Shown here: positions 17,775 to 26,177 of the stretch, piece after piece | Layout: each line of letters starts with the position of its first letter | Numbering within the stretch: the first letter of the stretch is position 1 | DNA from: Azospirillaceae bacterium | Lineage (GTDB): Bacteria; Pseudomonadota; Alphaproteobacteria; Azospirillales; Azospirillaceae | Assembly (NCBI GenBank): GCA_028283825.1 | Contig: JAPWJW010000003.1 | Span: 930,001-994,000, forward strand | DNA: 64,000 nt | Direction of reading: 5' to 3' | Position numbers and translations under genes: made by a program | The notes under the pieces: model-generated | The model's database searches: none | The model's input: only the letters and a program-made list of their open reading frames with translations | Told to the model about the DNA's origin: nothing

Positions 17775-18500
17775 TCAGGAAACCAGTCCCAAACCGCCAT
17801 CAATCACCAAGGTCTGGCCGGTGAGGAAGCTGTTGTTGATGGCGAACAGGTAGGCCTGCGCCACCTCCTCCACCCGGGCGGTGCGGCCCAGGGGGATCAG
17901 GCCGTTGAAATGCGCCTTGGTCTGCTCCACCTGCTCACGCGGGACATCGCGCCACAGGGGCGTATCCATCCAGGTGGGCGCCACCGCGTTGACCCGCAGG
18001 CGCGGCGCCAATTCCACCGCCAGGCCCTGCACCAGCATGCCGATGGCGGCGTTGCCGACGATGGCGCCCGACGCGCTGTGCGGCCGGCCGCCGGCACCGG
18101 CGGTGACGGTCAGGCTGCCGCCATCGGCCAGACGGGGGGCGATGGCGCGGGCGATGCGCAGGGCCGCGAAGAACTTGCCCTCGATCGCCTGGCGCACCGT
18201 CTGTTCGTCATTGGCCAGGAAGCCGCCGCCCATGGCGCCGCCCACCATGGAAACGGCATGATCCACGCCGGTCAGATCGGTAGCGAAACGGTCCAGCGCC
18301 GCCCCATCGGTGACGTCCAGCGCCGCCGTGCGCACCACCGCGTCGGCGGCGCGCAGGGCATTGGCGGTGGCCTCCAGCTTGGCGGCATCACGGCCGACCA
18401 GCAGCAGGCCGGCACCCGCCGCGGCCGCCTGCACCGCCACGGCATGGCCGATGCCGGAACTGCCGCCGATGATGAGGACGGTCTTGCCTTCAAGCGACAT
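17775..18500 (-). CDS. SDR-fold protein lacking the usual catalytic Tyr/Lys
   Basis: 241 residues with a good cofactor site (LIIGGSSGIGHAVA) and a normal C-terminal stretch (GQTLVIDGGLGLV). Where a classical SDR has YxxxK, this protein reads SGAIVGNAAIGM, with no Tyr and no Lys, and the NNAG motif is replaced by VSMVGGAMGG. It may bind NAD(P) without classical SDR catalysis, or use another mechanism. The start overlaps the HbpS-like gene by 11 bp, making it the third gene of the siderophore-interacting-protein operon. Confidence 0.82.
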   Translation of the reverse strand: MSLEGKTVLIIGGSSGIGHAVAVQAAAAGAGLLLVGRDAAKLEATANALRAADAVVRTAALDVTDGAALDRFATDLTGVDHAVSMVGGAMGGGFLANDEQTVRQAIEGKFFAALRIARAIAPRLADGGSLTVTAGAGGRPHSASGAIVGNAAIGMLVQGLAVELAPRLRVNAVAPTWMDTPLWRDVPREQVEQTKAHFNGLIPLGRTARVEEVAQAYLFAINNSFLTGQTLVIDGGLGLVS

Positions 18501-18939
18501 GGGAGTTTTCCTCGGAGTGTAGGGTCAGGAAGGTGTCGGCGGCGGCATGCGCCAGGGCGGCGTCATCCACGCCGCTGGCCCCGCTGACGCCGACGGCACC
18601 GGCCACGCGGCCGTTGTGGAAGACGGGCACGCCGCCCTGCAGCGGCACCAGGCCCGGCACCGACAGCATGGCAGTGGCGCCCTGGTTGATCATGGCCTCG
18701 AACTTGGCGGAGGGCGCCGCGATGGCGGCCGCCGTGCGTGCCTTGCCGATGGCGACGTCCACCGCCACCGGCGGCGCGCCGTCCATGCGGGTGAAGGCCA
18801 GCAACTGGCCCGCCGGATCCACCACCGCCACCACGATGGCCAGCGCCCGGCCGCACGCGAGGCGGACGGCTTGCTCGGCCAGGGCCTGGGCGCCGGCCTG
18901 GGTCAGGACCGGCCGGTCCTGGAAATACGGTTCAGTCAT
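18490..18939 (-). CDS. HbpS/GlcG-family (DUF336) haem-binding-like protein
   Basis: 149 residues with the compact GlcG/HbpS fold. VVAVVDPAGQLLAFTRMDGAP at the N-terminal half and GGVPVFHNGRVAGAVGVSGASG at the C-terminal half are the diagnostic motifs. There is no signal peptide, so it is cytoplasmic. Some family members bind or degrade haem or sense iron stress, and its place 11 bp after a siderophore-interacting protein supports an iron/haem role. It overlaps the following SDR gene by 11 bp. Confidence 0.85.
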   Translation of the reverse strand: MTEPYFQDRPVLTQAGAQALAEQAVRLACGRALAIVVAVVDPAGQLLAFTRMDGAPPVAVDVAIGKARTAAAIAAPSAKFEAMINQGATAMLSVPGLVPLQGGVPVFHNGRVAGAVGVSGASGVDDAALAHAAADTFLTLHSEENSHVA

Positions 18940-18950
18940 GGGGATTCGCC

Positions 18951-19718
18951 TCAGTTCTCGAACTTCTCATGCGCATCGGCCCGGCCGTGCACCCAATATC
19001 CCGCGGCCCGCAGCCAGGCAGGCGGGTGGCCCATGGCCTCCACCACCTGCCGGCGCAGGGCGCGGGCGACACCGGCCTCCGCCGCGATCCAGACGAAACC
19101 CTCGCCCGGCGGCAGGGTCAGTTCCTGCAGGGCCGAGAGCAGCGGGGCCGGATCGTCGGCCCGGGCCAGGGGGCGGTGTACCCATAGCGCGCGGTGGTCG
19201 GCACGGGTGGCGAAGCGCTGTTCCTCGGCCGCGTCCGCCACCGCCACCAGGCTGGTGACCGGCACGCCAGCCGGCAGTTCCTCCACCCGGCGGCCGATGG
19301 CGGGCAGCGCCGTCTCATCCCCGATGAGCAGCCACCAGTCGAAATCGGCCGGCACCACCTGCGACCCGCGCGGGCCAGCGACCGTCAGCCCGTCGCCCGG
19401 CCGGGCGCCCAGGGCCCAGGCGGTCGCCGGGCCGGCCTCATGAAGTGCGAAGTCGATGGCCAGTTCGCCCTTGGCCGCATCATACTGGCGGGGGGTGTAG
19501 TCGCGCCGTTCCAGGCCGCCATCCGCACCGGGGATGAGGATTTTCACATGGTCGTCCGGCGCTAGGCTGGTGAAGCCAGCCAGGTCGGCGCCCGCCAGGC
19601 GGATGCGCAGCATGCCGGGCGTGATGTGCTCCACCCCGGTTACGGTCAATTGCCGTTGGCGCAAATCATGGCGGATGCGGGTGATCTCATGCTTCAAAAC
19701 GGCATACTCCAAACTCAT
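18951..19718 (-). CDS. Siderophore-interacting FAD-binding reductase
   Basis: 255 residues matching the SIP family: an FAD-binding beta barrel with the RDYTPRQY motif that binds FAD, then the family's C-terminal SIP domain with WWLLIGDETALPAIGRR and ending FVWIAAEAGVARALRR. It would reduce ferric siderophore complexes in the cytoplasm to release Fe(II). First gene of a three-gene minus-strand operon and divergent from a TetR gene, with a palindrome 20 bp upstream of its start. Confidence 0.9.
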   Translation of the reverse strand: MSLEYAVLKHEITRIRHDLRQRQLTVTGVEHITPGMLRIRLAGADLAGFTSLAPDDHVKILIPGADGGLERRDYTPRQYDAAKGELAIDFALHEAGPATAWALGARPGDGLTVAGPRGSQVVPADFDWWLLIGDETALPAIGRRVEELPAGVPVTSLVAVADAAEEQRFATRADHRALWVHRPLARADDPAPLLSALQELTLPPGEGFVWIAAEAGVARALRRQVVEAMGHPPAWLRAAGYWVHGRADAHEKFEN

Positions 19719-19738
19719 TTGGATACTGTCGATAACTC

Positions 19739-19756
19739 AGATACTAATCAGTATCT
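19739..19756. promoter_or_regulatory. Palindromic operator between SIP operon and TetR gene
   Basis: AGATACT-AATC-AGTATCT is a perfect 7-bp inverted repeat in the 71-bp divergent spacer. A further GATACT half-site lies at about 19722. This A/T-rich dyad is a natural binding site for the adjacent TetR protein and would control both directions. Confidence 0.7.
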
Positions 19757-19789
19757 CGTTTTTCAAGGGATGGGCATGCGGGGAAAACC

Positions 19790-20374
19790 ATGGCGCGGCT
19801 GAAACGCACGGAAAGCCAGGCGCAGACGCGTGAGCGCCTGCTGGCGGCAGCGCGGGAGCTGTTCCGCCGCGATGGCTATGCCGCCACCTCGGTGGACCGC
19901 ATCGCCGAGGCGGCGGGCTACAGCAAGGGGGCGGTCTATTCCAACTTCGACAGCAAGGAGGCGATCTTCCTGCTGGTGCTGGAGGCCCAGGGCCAGGGCA
20001 GCCTGGACACCCTGCTGGCCGCCATCGACCGGGCACAGGACGCCGCCGCCATCGCCGACCTGCTGGCGGCCTGGGCGGACGCCATGTCGGCCAGCGGTAC
20101 CTGGTCGCTGACCATCCTGGAACACGCCCGTCTGGCCGGTGCCGGTGCCGCCTCCCTGGACCGGCAGAAGGACATCCTGCGCGGCCACTGGCGGCAGTTG
20201 GGCGACCGCCTGCTGGCCCGCCTGCCCGGCCTGGGCCCCGGCTTGGGAACAGACGCCGAGACCCTGGGCGCCCTGCTGCATGAGATCGCCTACGCCCCGG
20301 CCATGACCTTCGCCGGCCGGCCGACGGCGGGCGACCTCATGCGTCTGGCGTTGCGGGGGCTGATGCGCGACTGA
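19790..20374 (+). CDS. TetR-family repressor of the siderophore-interacting operon
   Basis: 194 residues. The N-terminal HTH reads DGYAATSVDRIAEAAGYSKGAVYSNFDSKE, a strong TetR signature; the helical ligand-binding domain follows. It is divergent from the SIP operon across 71 bp containing the palindrome at 19739-19756, so it most likely represses that operon and itself. The ligand is not predictable from sequence. Confidence 0.88.
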   Translation: MARLKRTESQAQTRERLLAAARELFRRDGYAATSVDRIAEAAGYSKGAVYSNFDSKEAIFLLVLEAQGQGSLDTLLAAIDRAQDAAAIADLLAAWADAMSASGTWSLTILEHARLAGAGAASLDRQKDILRGHWRQLGDRLLARLPGLGPGLGTDAETLGALLHEIAYAPAMTFAGRPTAGDLMRLALRGLMRD

Positions 20375-20474
20375 CCACTTCAGGGTGCCGGGCCTGGGGC
20401 CACTTCAATCCCGCCTTGCGTGCGATGCCGCGATGATTTACGGGGAATAAAAAGGGGATTTACGGGGATTTCCG

Positions 20475-22484
20475 ATGCGTTGTTTCTGGGTGGCCTTGGT
20501 GCCGGTCCTGCTGTGCGCGACCATCGCCACGGCGGACCCCGTTTCCGGCGTCGACCGGGCGGTGATGGACCCCGCCATCCGCCCCCAGGACGACTTCTAC
20601 CGGTATGCCGTCGGCGGTTGGATCGCCCACCTGCAACCGCCCCCGTACATGCCCGGCTGGAACGCCGGCCGCGAACAGCAGCTGGGCATCTATGAGGCCC
20701 TGAACCGCGACCTGGCCGCCCTGGCGACCCATCCCGACGCCGATCCCAACCACCGCAAGCTGGCCGACATCCACACCGCCTTCATGGACGAGGCTGGCAT
20801 CCAGGCGGCGGGCCTGAAGCCCCTGGCGCCCTGGCTGGCGGAGATCGACGCCATCCACGACCCCGCCGGGGTGGTCCACGCCCTGGCGACGCTGGAAGCG
20901 CAGGGCCTGGACATCGGCATGGGCATCTGGATCCATGCCGACGACCAGGACCCCACCCGCTATCTGGCCGACGTCGTCCAGGCGGACCTGGCCCTGCCGT
21001 CCCGCGACTATTACGTGGGGGAGGAGCCGCGCTTCGCCGGCATCCGCGACGCCTACCAGGGCCATGTCGGGCGCATGCTGGCCCTGGCCGGCGGCCAGGA
21101 CGACCTCGCCCCCGCCGTGGTGGCGCTGGAGGTCAAGCTGGCGGCGGCGCAATGGACGGACACGGCGACGCGCGTGCCGGGCGCCACGTCCCACCGCCAG
21201 ACCCGCGCGGAACTGGCGACGGCGGCGCCGGGCCTGGACCTCGCGGCCTACGCCGACGCGGCCGGCCTGCCCGCCACCGCCACCCGCTTCAACCTCAGCC
21301 AGCCCGACTATTTCGCCACCGTGGGCCGCCTGCTGGCCGACACGCCCCTGCCCGTCTGGCGGGCCTATCTGCGCCTGCGCCTGCTGGACCATCTGGCGCG
21401 CTTCCTGCCCCTGGCCTATCGCGACGAGGCGGAGGGTTTCTACTCCCGCACCCTGCGCGGCGCCACGGCGGCCCGCCCGCGCTGGCTGCGCGCCATGGGC
21501 ATCCTGGAAGACAGCATGGGCGACGCGCTGGGCCAACTGTACGTGGCGCGCTATTTCCCGCCCGCGGCGGAAAAGCGCGCCCGCGTGGTGCTGGATACCG
21601 TGGTCGCCGCCTTCCGCCACCGCATCCAGGCATCCGACTGGATGAGCGCGGCCAGCAAGCAAGGCGCGCTGGCCAAGCTGGACAATCTGGTGATCCGCCT
21701 GGGCGCGCCCGACCACATCCGCGACTATACCGGCCTGGTGACCAGCCCCACCGACCCGGTGGGCAACTGGATGCGCGCCCGCGCCCTGTCGTTCCGCCGC
21801 GACATCGACAAGCTGGGCCGCCCGGTGGACCGTGAGGAATGGACCATGACCCCGCAGTCGGTGAACGGTTCCTATTCCGTCAGCCGCAACCAGGTGGTCC
21901 TGCCGGCGGCCTTGCTGCAGCCGCCCAACTTCCAGGCCGACGCCGACGACGCGGTGAACTACGGCGCCCTGGGCTGGTTCATCGCCCACGAGCTGACCCA
22001 CGCCTTCGACCGCGCCGGCAGCCAGTACGACGGCTTCGGCAAACGCGTGGAATGGATGACCCCGGCCGACCGGGCGGAGTTCGAACGCCGCGCCCAAGGC
22101 CTGATCGCGCAGTACGGCGCCTACGAGGCCGCCCCCGGCCATCCCCTGGACGGCGAACTCAGCATCGGGGAGAACATCGCCGACGTCTCCGGCATGGCCA
22201 TCGCCTATGACGCCTACCATCTGGCGCTGAAGGGCCGGCCGGCCCCGGTGCTGGACGGCCTGACCGGCGACCAGCGCTTCTTCCTGGCCTTCGCCCGCAT
22301 CTGGGCGGCGGAACCCATCAAGACCGACAAGGATGTGAACCAAGCGCTGTCCGACACCCACGCCCCCGCCCCCTTCCGGGTCAAGGGCACGCTGATGAAC
22401 CTGGACGCCTTCTACCGGGCGTTCGACGTGAATCCGGGCGACGCCATGTACCTGGCCCCGGAGCAGCGCACACGCATCTGGTAG
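20475..22484 (+). CDS. M13-family (neprilysin-like) secreted zinc endopeptidase
   Basis: 669 residues, normal family length, with a signal peptide (MRCFWVALVPVLLCATIATA). The N-terminal domain begins RPQDDFYRYAVGGWI as in PepO-like enzymes. The catalytic domain has HELTHAFD near residue 505, GENIADVSGMAIA near 565 (third zinc ligand and the conserved Asp), and ends with the substrate-binding CRxW-like region as DAMYLAPEQRTRIW. Periplasmic or secreted oligopeptidase. Monocistronic; the next gene is convergent, with only 5 bp between the two stops. Confidence 0.92.
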   Translation: MRCFWVALVPVLLCATIATADPVSGVDRAVMDPAIRPQDDFYRYAVGGWIAHLQPPPYMPGWNAGREQQLGIYEALNRDLAALATHPDADPNHRKLADIHTAFMDEAGIQAAGLKPLAPWLAEIDAIHDPAGVVHALATLEAQGLDIGMGIWIHADDQDPTRYLADVVQADLALPSRDYYVGEEPRFAGIRDAYQGHVGRMLALAGGQDDLAPAVVALEVKLAAAQWTDTATRVPGATSHRQTRAELATAAPGLDLAAYADAAGLPATATRFNLSQPDYFATVGRLLADTPLPVWRAYLRLRLLDHLARFLPLAYRDEAEGFYSRTLRGATAARPRWLRAMGILEDSMGDALGQLYVARYFPPAAEKRARVVLDTVVAAFRHRIQASDWMSAASKQGALAKLDNLVIRLGAPDHIRDYTGLVTSPTDPVGNWMRARALSFRRDIDKLGRPVDREEWTMTPQSVNGSYSVSRNQVVLPAALLQPPNFQADADDAVNYGALGWFIAHELTHAFDRAGSQYDGFGKRVEWMTPADRAEFERRAQGLIAQYGAYEAAPGHPLDGELSIGENIADVSGMAIAYDAYHLALKGRPAPVLDGLTGDQRFFLAFARIWAAEPIKTDKDVNQALSDTHAPAPFRVKGTLMNLDAFYRAFDVNPGDAMYLAPEQRTRIW

Positions 22485-22489
22485 AAAGT

Positions 22490-23299
22490 TCAGGGGCCAT
22501 AGGCGTTCAACACCAGGTCGGCGAACAGGGCATCGGCCTGTCGTGCCGCCTCGTGCCGGGGTTCGTCCCGCCCCATCCACTGGACGGGTTCGGCCAGGAT
22601 GCCGCCGACCAGCGTGTCCAGGACCGGCAGCCGGGGGCCGGTGTCGCGCTCCACCGAGGGCAGCTTGCGCGCCACCAGGTCGCCGATCACCGCAACCGTT
22701 TCGGCCGGCAAGTCCAGGCCCGCCAGCAAAGCCGGCAGGTCCATGGGTGGTGGCGCGCGGAAGCGCCGCAGCCACAGCAGGGCCAGGGCCGAGCGCAGGG
22801 CGTAGCAATAGGCCTTCAGCCGGGGCGCCCCCGCCGCCAGCACCTCGTCAAACATGCGCCGCGCCTGCCGGTCATAGTGATAGGCCAGGCCCGTCAGGTC
22901 GGCGTGCGCACGCATGAAGTCCAGCAGGCGCCCGGCGGCGGGCCCCACCTCGCGATAGCGGACGGGGGAGGTCAACCACTCCACCAGCACGGCGTTGGCG
23001 CGCAGGCCCAGTTGGAAGGCCTTGCGCAGGTCCCAGCCGCTGACGTCGAAGACGGCGTCCACCGGCCGCTCGATCACGTCGCGCGGCGAACCGACGGTCA
23101 GGTATCCCTGGACGGGGCACATGTAGAGAAAACGGACATCATAGTCGCTGTCCCGCGACGGGAAGCGCCAGGCCCGGCTGCCGGATTCGATGGCCAGCAC
23201 GATGCGCACGCCCTGCTCACGCTCAATGGCGTCCAGTTCGGCCTCGATGCGGGTGTGGATGGCGGGATCGATGAAGGGGTCAGTGAAATGGGTCATCAC
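22490..23299 (-). CDS. Predicted nucleotidyltransferase (COG3541-like), second of a pair
   Basis: 269 residues with a minimal nucleotidyltransferase core at the N-terminus: ESGSRAWRFPSRDSDYDVRF gives the GS motif and the D-x-D metal pair. The rest is helical. It resembles COG3541/RlaP-type predicted nucleotidyltransferases, some of which occur with RNA-repair ligases. No RNA ligase or RtcB gene is next to it here. It overlaps the upstream relative by 4 bp (ATGA), so the two are co-translated and may form one complex. Confidence 0.78.
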   Translation of the reverse strand: MMTHFTDPFIDPAIHTRIEAELDAIEREQGVRIVLAIESGSRAWRFPSRDSDYDVRFLYMCPVQGYLTVGSPRDVIERPVDAVFDVSGWDLRKAFQLGLRANAVLVEWLTSPVRYREVGPAAGRLLDFMRAHADLTGLAYHYDRQARRMFDEVLAAGAPRLKAYCYALRSALALLWLRRFRAPPPMDLPALLAGLDLPAETVAVIGDLVARKLPSVERDTGPRLPVLDTLVGGILAEPVQWMGRDEPRHEAARQADALFADLVLNAYGP

Positions 23300-24309
23300 G
23301 TCTCCAGCACCTTGGCCTTGTAGGCGCGAACCAGGATGTCGTCGATGTAGGTCTGGTCGGGTTCCGCCGGCAAGGCGGAGCGGCCGGCCGCGTCCTCCAC
23401 CTCGGCCAGCAGCGCCTCGATCAGGTCGGCGACCTCTTCATAAGGACGCTGCCCCCGCTTGATCGCCAGCAGTTCGGGCGCGCATGCCAGGGGAAAGTTG
23501 ATGCGGCCGGTCCCGAACAGTTCCAGCGCCTCACGCCCGATGCGCACGGCATGCGACATGCCCTTCCAATCAATGCCGTCGTTGTCCGCCGCCTGCCGCG
23601 CCCGGCTGCCGTAATCGGCCACCAGCCGCTGCACGATTTCCCGGGCGTTCTTGATGGTGCCGGAGAAGGGCATGCGCCGGCCGCAGATTTCCAGATGGCG
23701 CAAGGGCGCGCCCTGGGACGACGCCAGGTCCAGGAACAGGGCGGGTCCATGCGCATCCACGTACGCCGTCAACCCGGCCTCCGCCTCGGCCAGCTTGGCT
23801 TGCGGCCCGTGGAAGGCCTCGGCGGCTTCCAGTGCCGCAAGCCCCTCCCGGGCGGCGATGACCCGTTCCCCCCGCAGGCTGAACTTGATGGCCTGCTGCC
23901 GGCAGTACCGCAGGAAGTTGTCGGCGCGGCGTGACACCAGCCGGTCGGTGTTCGCCTGGATCTCAAGCCACAGTGGCGCCGGCGGCCGGGTCATTGCCGC
24001 CATCGGCGCGAATAGCATGTCGTAGGCCACCACCTGCCCACCGGCCAGCAGGTCGAAATAACGGCGCAGGCTGTAGATCTCCCGGTCCACGTCGCCGGGG
24101 CTGTTCTTCACCCCCGCCTGCTTGGGTGGCGACTCCACGATGCTGTCACGCGCCCGGTTCAACAGGATGTCACGGCCCTCGGGCAGGTAGACGGCCTTGT
24201 AATCCACGTCGGACGCCGGCGTCGCCGTCCCGAAAAGATGCGATCCGAACCGCATCTCGACCACCAAATCCCTCACGACGCCCCCGTCCTCATTACCGGC
24301 AACCGCCAT
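23296..24309 (-). CDS. Predicted nucleotidyltransferase (COG3541-like), first of a pair
   Basis: 337 residues with a nucleotidyltransferase core: FGSHLFGTATPASDVDYKAVYL carries GS and the DVDY acidic pair. This is followed by a helical domain with the conserved segment GGQVVAYDMLFAP and a later KGMSHAVR stretch, typical of the family. Together with the overlapping gene at 22490 it forms a two-gene operon of distinct paralogues. Substrate unknown; nucleotide addition to RNA ends is one possibility, since related proteins are linked to RNA repair. Confidence 0.8.
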   Translation of the reverse strand: MAVAGNEDGGVVRDLVVEMRFGSHLFGTATPASDVDYKAVYLPEGRDILLNRARDSIVESPPKQAGVKNSPGDVDREIYSLRRYFDLLAGGQVVAYDMLFAPMAAMTRPPAPLWLEIQANTDRLVSRRADNFLRYCRQQAIKFSLRGERVIAAREGLAALEAAEAFHGPQAKLAEAEAGLTAYVDAHGPALFLDLASSQGAPLRHLEICGRRMPFSGTIKNAREIVQRLVADYGSRARQAADNDGIDWKGMSHAVRIGREALELFGTGRINFPLACAPELLAIKRGQRPYEEVADLIEALLAEVEDAAGRSALPAEPDQTYIDDILVRAYKAKVLET

Positions 24310-24369
24310 AATGACCCACCCGGATTTCCCGGGACAACGGTCATTCCGACAGCCGCCGGTCGAGCGGAC

Positions 24370-25167
24370 TCACCCGCCGCCATACCGCGCCGCCAACTGC
24401 GGCGACTGCGCCCCGAAGGCGGCCAGATTCGCTTGGACGGCCGCGTCGATCAGGTCGGCGCGTTCCACCCCCGGGGCGCAGACGACCTCGCCCAGGGTCA
24501 GGCCGGCCAGGCTGGCGGTCACCACGTCCTCCGCCGACATGCGCAGCAGGGCGCTGAGGTCCATGCCCTGGCGCGTATGAAACTCCGTCGCCACGATGCC
24601 GGGGCACAGCACCTGCACCCGCACGCCGGCGGGCGCCAGTTCCTCATGCAACGCCTGCGACAATGCCACGATGTGCGCCAGGGTGGCGACGTAGGTGGCG
24701 CGGCCGGGCGCCCGGCCCAAGGGGGCGGCGGCACCGAAGGCCAGCATGCCCGCCACGTTGACGATGGCGCCTGCCCCCCGCGCCACCATGCCGGGGGCCA
24801 CGGCGTGGGCCAGCAGGGTGGACGCCACCACCTTCACATGCAGCAGCTCCGCCGCCTTGGCAGCCGGCAGCTGGGTGAAGGGCATGTAGTGGGCGACGCC
24901 GGCGTTGTTGACCAGCAGGGTGACCGCCTCGCCCGCGCAGACCTCGGCCACAGCCGCCACGCCGGCGTCGGTGCCCAGGTCGGCGACCAGGGGCCGCACC
25001 GCCACGTCCGGCAGTTCCGCCACCAGCGCCTCCAGCCTGTCCCGCCGGCGGCCGACGACGATCAAGTCATGGCCGCCGGCACCCAAGCGCCGGGCGTAGG
25101 CCCGGCCGATGCCGGAGGACGCACCGGTGACCAGCGCCAGCGGGCGGTTTCCGCTTGGGGTATCCAT
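24370..25167 (-). CDS. SDR-family protein, TetR-controlled operon, last gene
   Basis: 265 residues with cofactor motif LVTGASSGIGRAYARRLG and LLVNNAGVAHYMPF. The catalytic Tyr is present (ATYVATLAH) but the Lys four residues later is Leu, so activity is uncertain. The start at 25167 is preferred because AGGAGAT lies nine bases upstream; an in-frame ATG at 25191 has no such site. It follows the other SDR gene by about 30 bp, so both are probably expressed from the TetR-gene promoters. Confidence 0.83.
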   Translation of the reverse strand: MDTPSGNRPLALVTGASSGIGRAYARRLGAGGHDLIVVGRRRDRLEALVAELPDVAVRPLVADLGTDAGVAAVAEVCAGEAVTLLVNNAGVAHYMPFTQLPAAKAAELLHVKVVASTLLAHAVAPGMVARGAGAIVNVAGMLAFGAAAPLGRAPGRATYVATLAHIVALSQALHEELAPAGVRVQVLCPGIVATEFHTRQGMDLSALLRMSAEDVVTASLAGLTLGEVVCAPGVERADLIDAAVQANLAAFGAQSPQLAARYGGG

Positions 25168-25197
25168 GGGCGATATCTCCTTGATTTCCATAAACTC

Positions 25198-26127
25198 TCA
25201 GCCGGAAACGGTAGCCAGCAGGGCGCGCGTCTCGGCGACGACGCGCGATGTGAACGCGGTGTCGCGCACGCGTTCCGACGCCAGCATGGGATGGCCGCCC
25301 TGGTCGTAATAAACGCCGGTGCGGCACGCGTCGTTCAGCATCAGCCTGGTGATCACACGCGCCGCCCGCGCCGGCGTGCTGCCGTATTTGTTGCGGGACA
25401 TGATGGGCGCCACGACGTACTTCAGCAAAAGACGGACAACGACGTTGGCCTGCCGCGCCAGGCCCGTACCCGGGTTGATACCCGGCTCGATGGCGTTGAC
25501 GTACAGGCGCGGGTTCTCGCGCGCCAATTCCATCGCCGCCGCCAGGACGCATTGCTTGGAGGTGGTGTAGGCGTCGCCGCCCGGCACGGTGGACCCGCCC
25601 GGTTCCCATTCGCCCCGCGCGCTGGCCGCCGCCGAGATATAGCGGCCACCCCGCAGGCCGGTGGCCTTGGCCGGCCCGCGCTCCGGATCCTCGGCCGCCG
25701 AGGCGACGAAGACGACGGTCGCCCCGTCGGGCAGATGGGGCAGCAGCGCCTCGGTCAGCGCGAACGGTCCCAGATGGTTGGTGGCGAACGAATTGTCCCA
25801 GCCCTGGGCGCTCTTGCGCGCCCGCATTTCCATGATGCCAGCGTTGTTGACCAGGCCGGTGATGGGCAAGCGCAGCGCGATGATCTCCGCCGCCGCGCGC
25901 CGCACGCTGACCATGTCCGACAGGTCGCAGCGGACCGCCACCGCCCGGCCGCCCCGTTGGGTGATGGCCGCCCGCACCCCATCCAGCCGGGCGGCATCGC
26001 GGCCCACCAGGACGATGGTGCCGTGCCGCGCCAGTTCCAGCGCCGTGGCCTGGCCGATGCCGGAGGTCGGGCCGGTGACGATGTACGCTTTCTCTCCACC
26101 AGCCTCAGTCAAAACGGCGTTGGGCAC
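25198..26127 (-). CDS. SDR-family dehydrogenase, TetR-controlled operon
   Basis: About 309 residues with YIVTGPTSGIGQATALELA at the cofactor site, GLVNNAGIM, and a complete catalytic YTTSK. The C-terminal region (DACRTGVYYDQGGHPM) resembles retinol-dehydrogenase/protochlorophyllide-reductase-like SDRs. The GTG at 26127 has GGAGG five bases upstream and is preferred; an ATG at 26139 is the alternative. It lies 50 bp after the TetR gene, and the spacer contains a copy of the putative operator. Substrate unknown. Confidence 0.82.
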   Translation of the reverse strand: MPNAVLTEAGGEKAYIVTGPTSGIGQATALELARHGTIVLVGRDAARLDGVRAAITQRGGRAVAVRCDLSDMVSVRRAAAEIIALRLPITGLVNNAGIMEMRARKSAQGWDNSFATNHLGPFALTEALLPHLPDGATVVFVASAAEDPERGPAKATGLRGGRYISAAASARGEWEPGGSTVPGGDAYTTSKQCVLAAAMELARENPRLYVNAIEPGINPGTGLARQANVVVRLLLKYVVAPIMSRNKYGSTPARAARVITRLMLNDACRTGVYYDQGGHPMLASERVRDTAFTSRVVAETRALLATVSG

Positions 26128-26144
26128 GTGCACCTCCATTATTG

Positions 26145-26165
26145 TCTGTCCAGTCAGTCATTTAT
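26145..26165. promoter_or_regulatory. Putative TetR operator, copy 1, before SDR operon
   Basis: Contains CAGTCAGTCA (26151-26160), preceded by CTGTC. The same decamer occurs in front of the TetR gene at 26788-26797. Read on the minus strand it is TGACTGACTG followed by GACAG. TGACTGACTG-type sequences are known in operators of several TetR proteins, so this is a likely site for the gene at 26178. Confidence 0.6.
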
Positions 26166-26177
26166 TGGTCAAAAAAA

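Noticed and set aside
20460-22808. Long minus-strand open frame opposite the M13 peptidase
   Set aside because: No motif or ribosome site, low-complexity composition, and the opposite strand has complete HELTH and GENIAD motifs.
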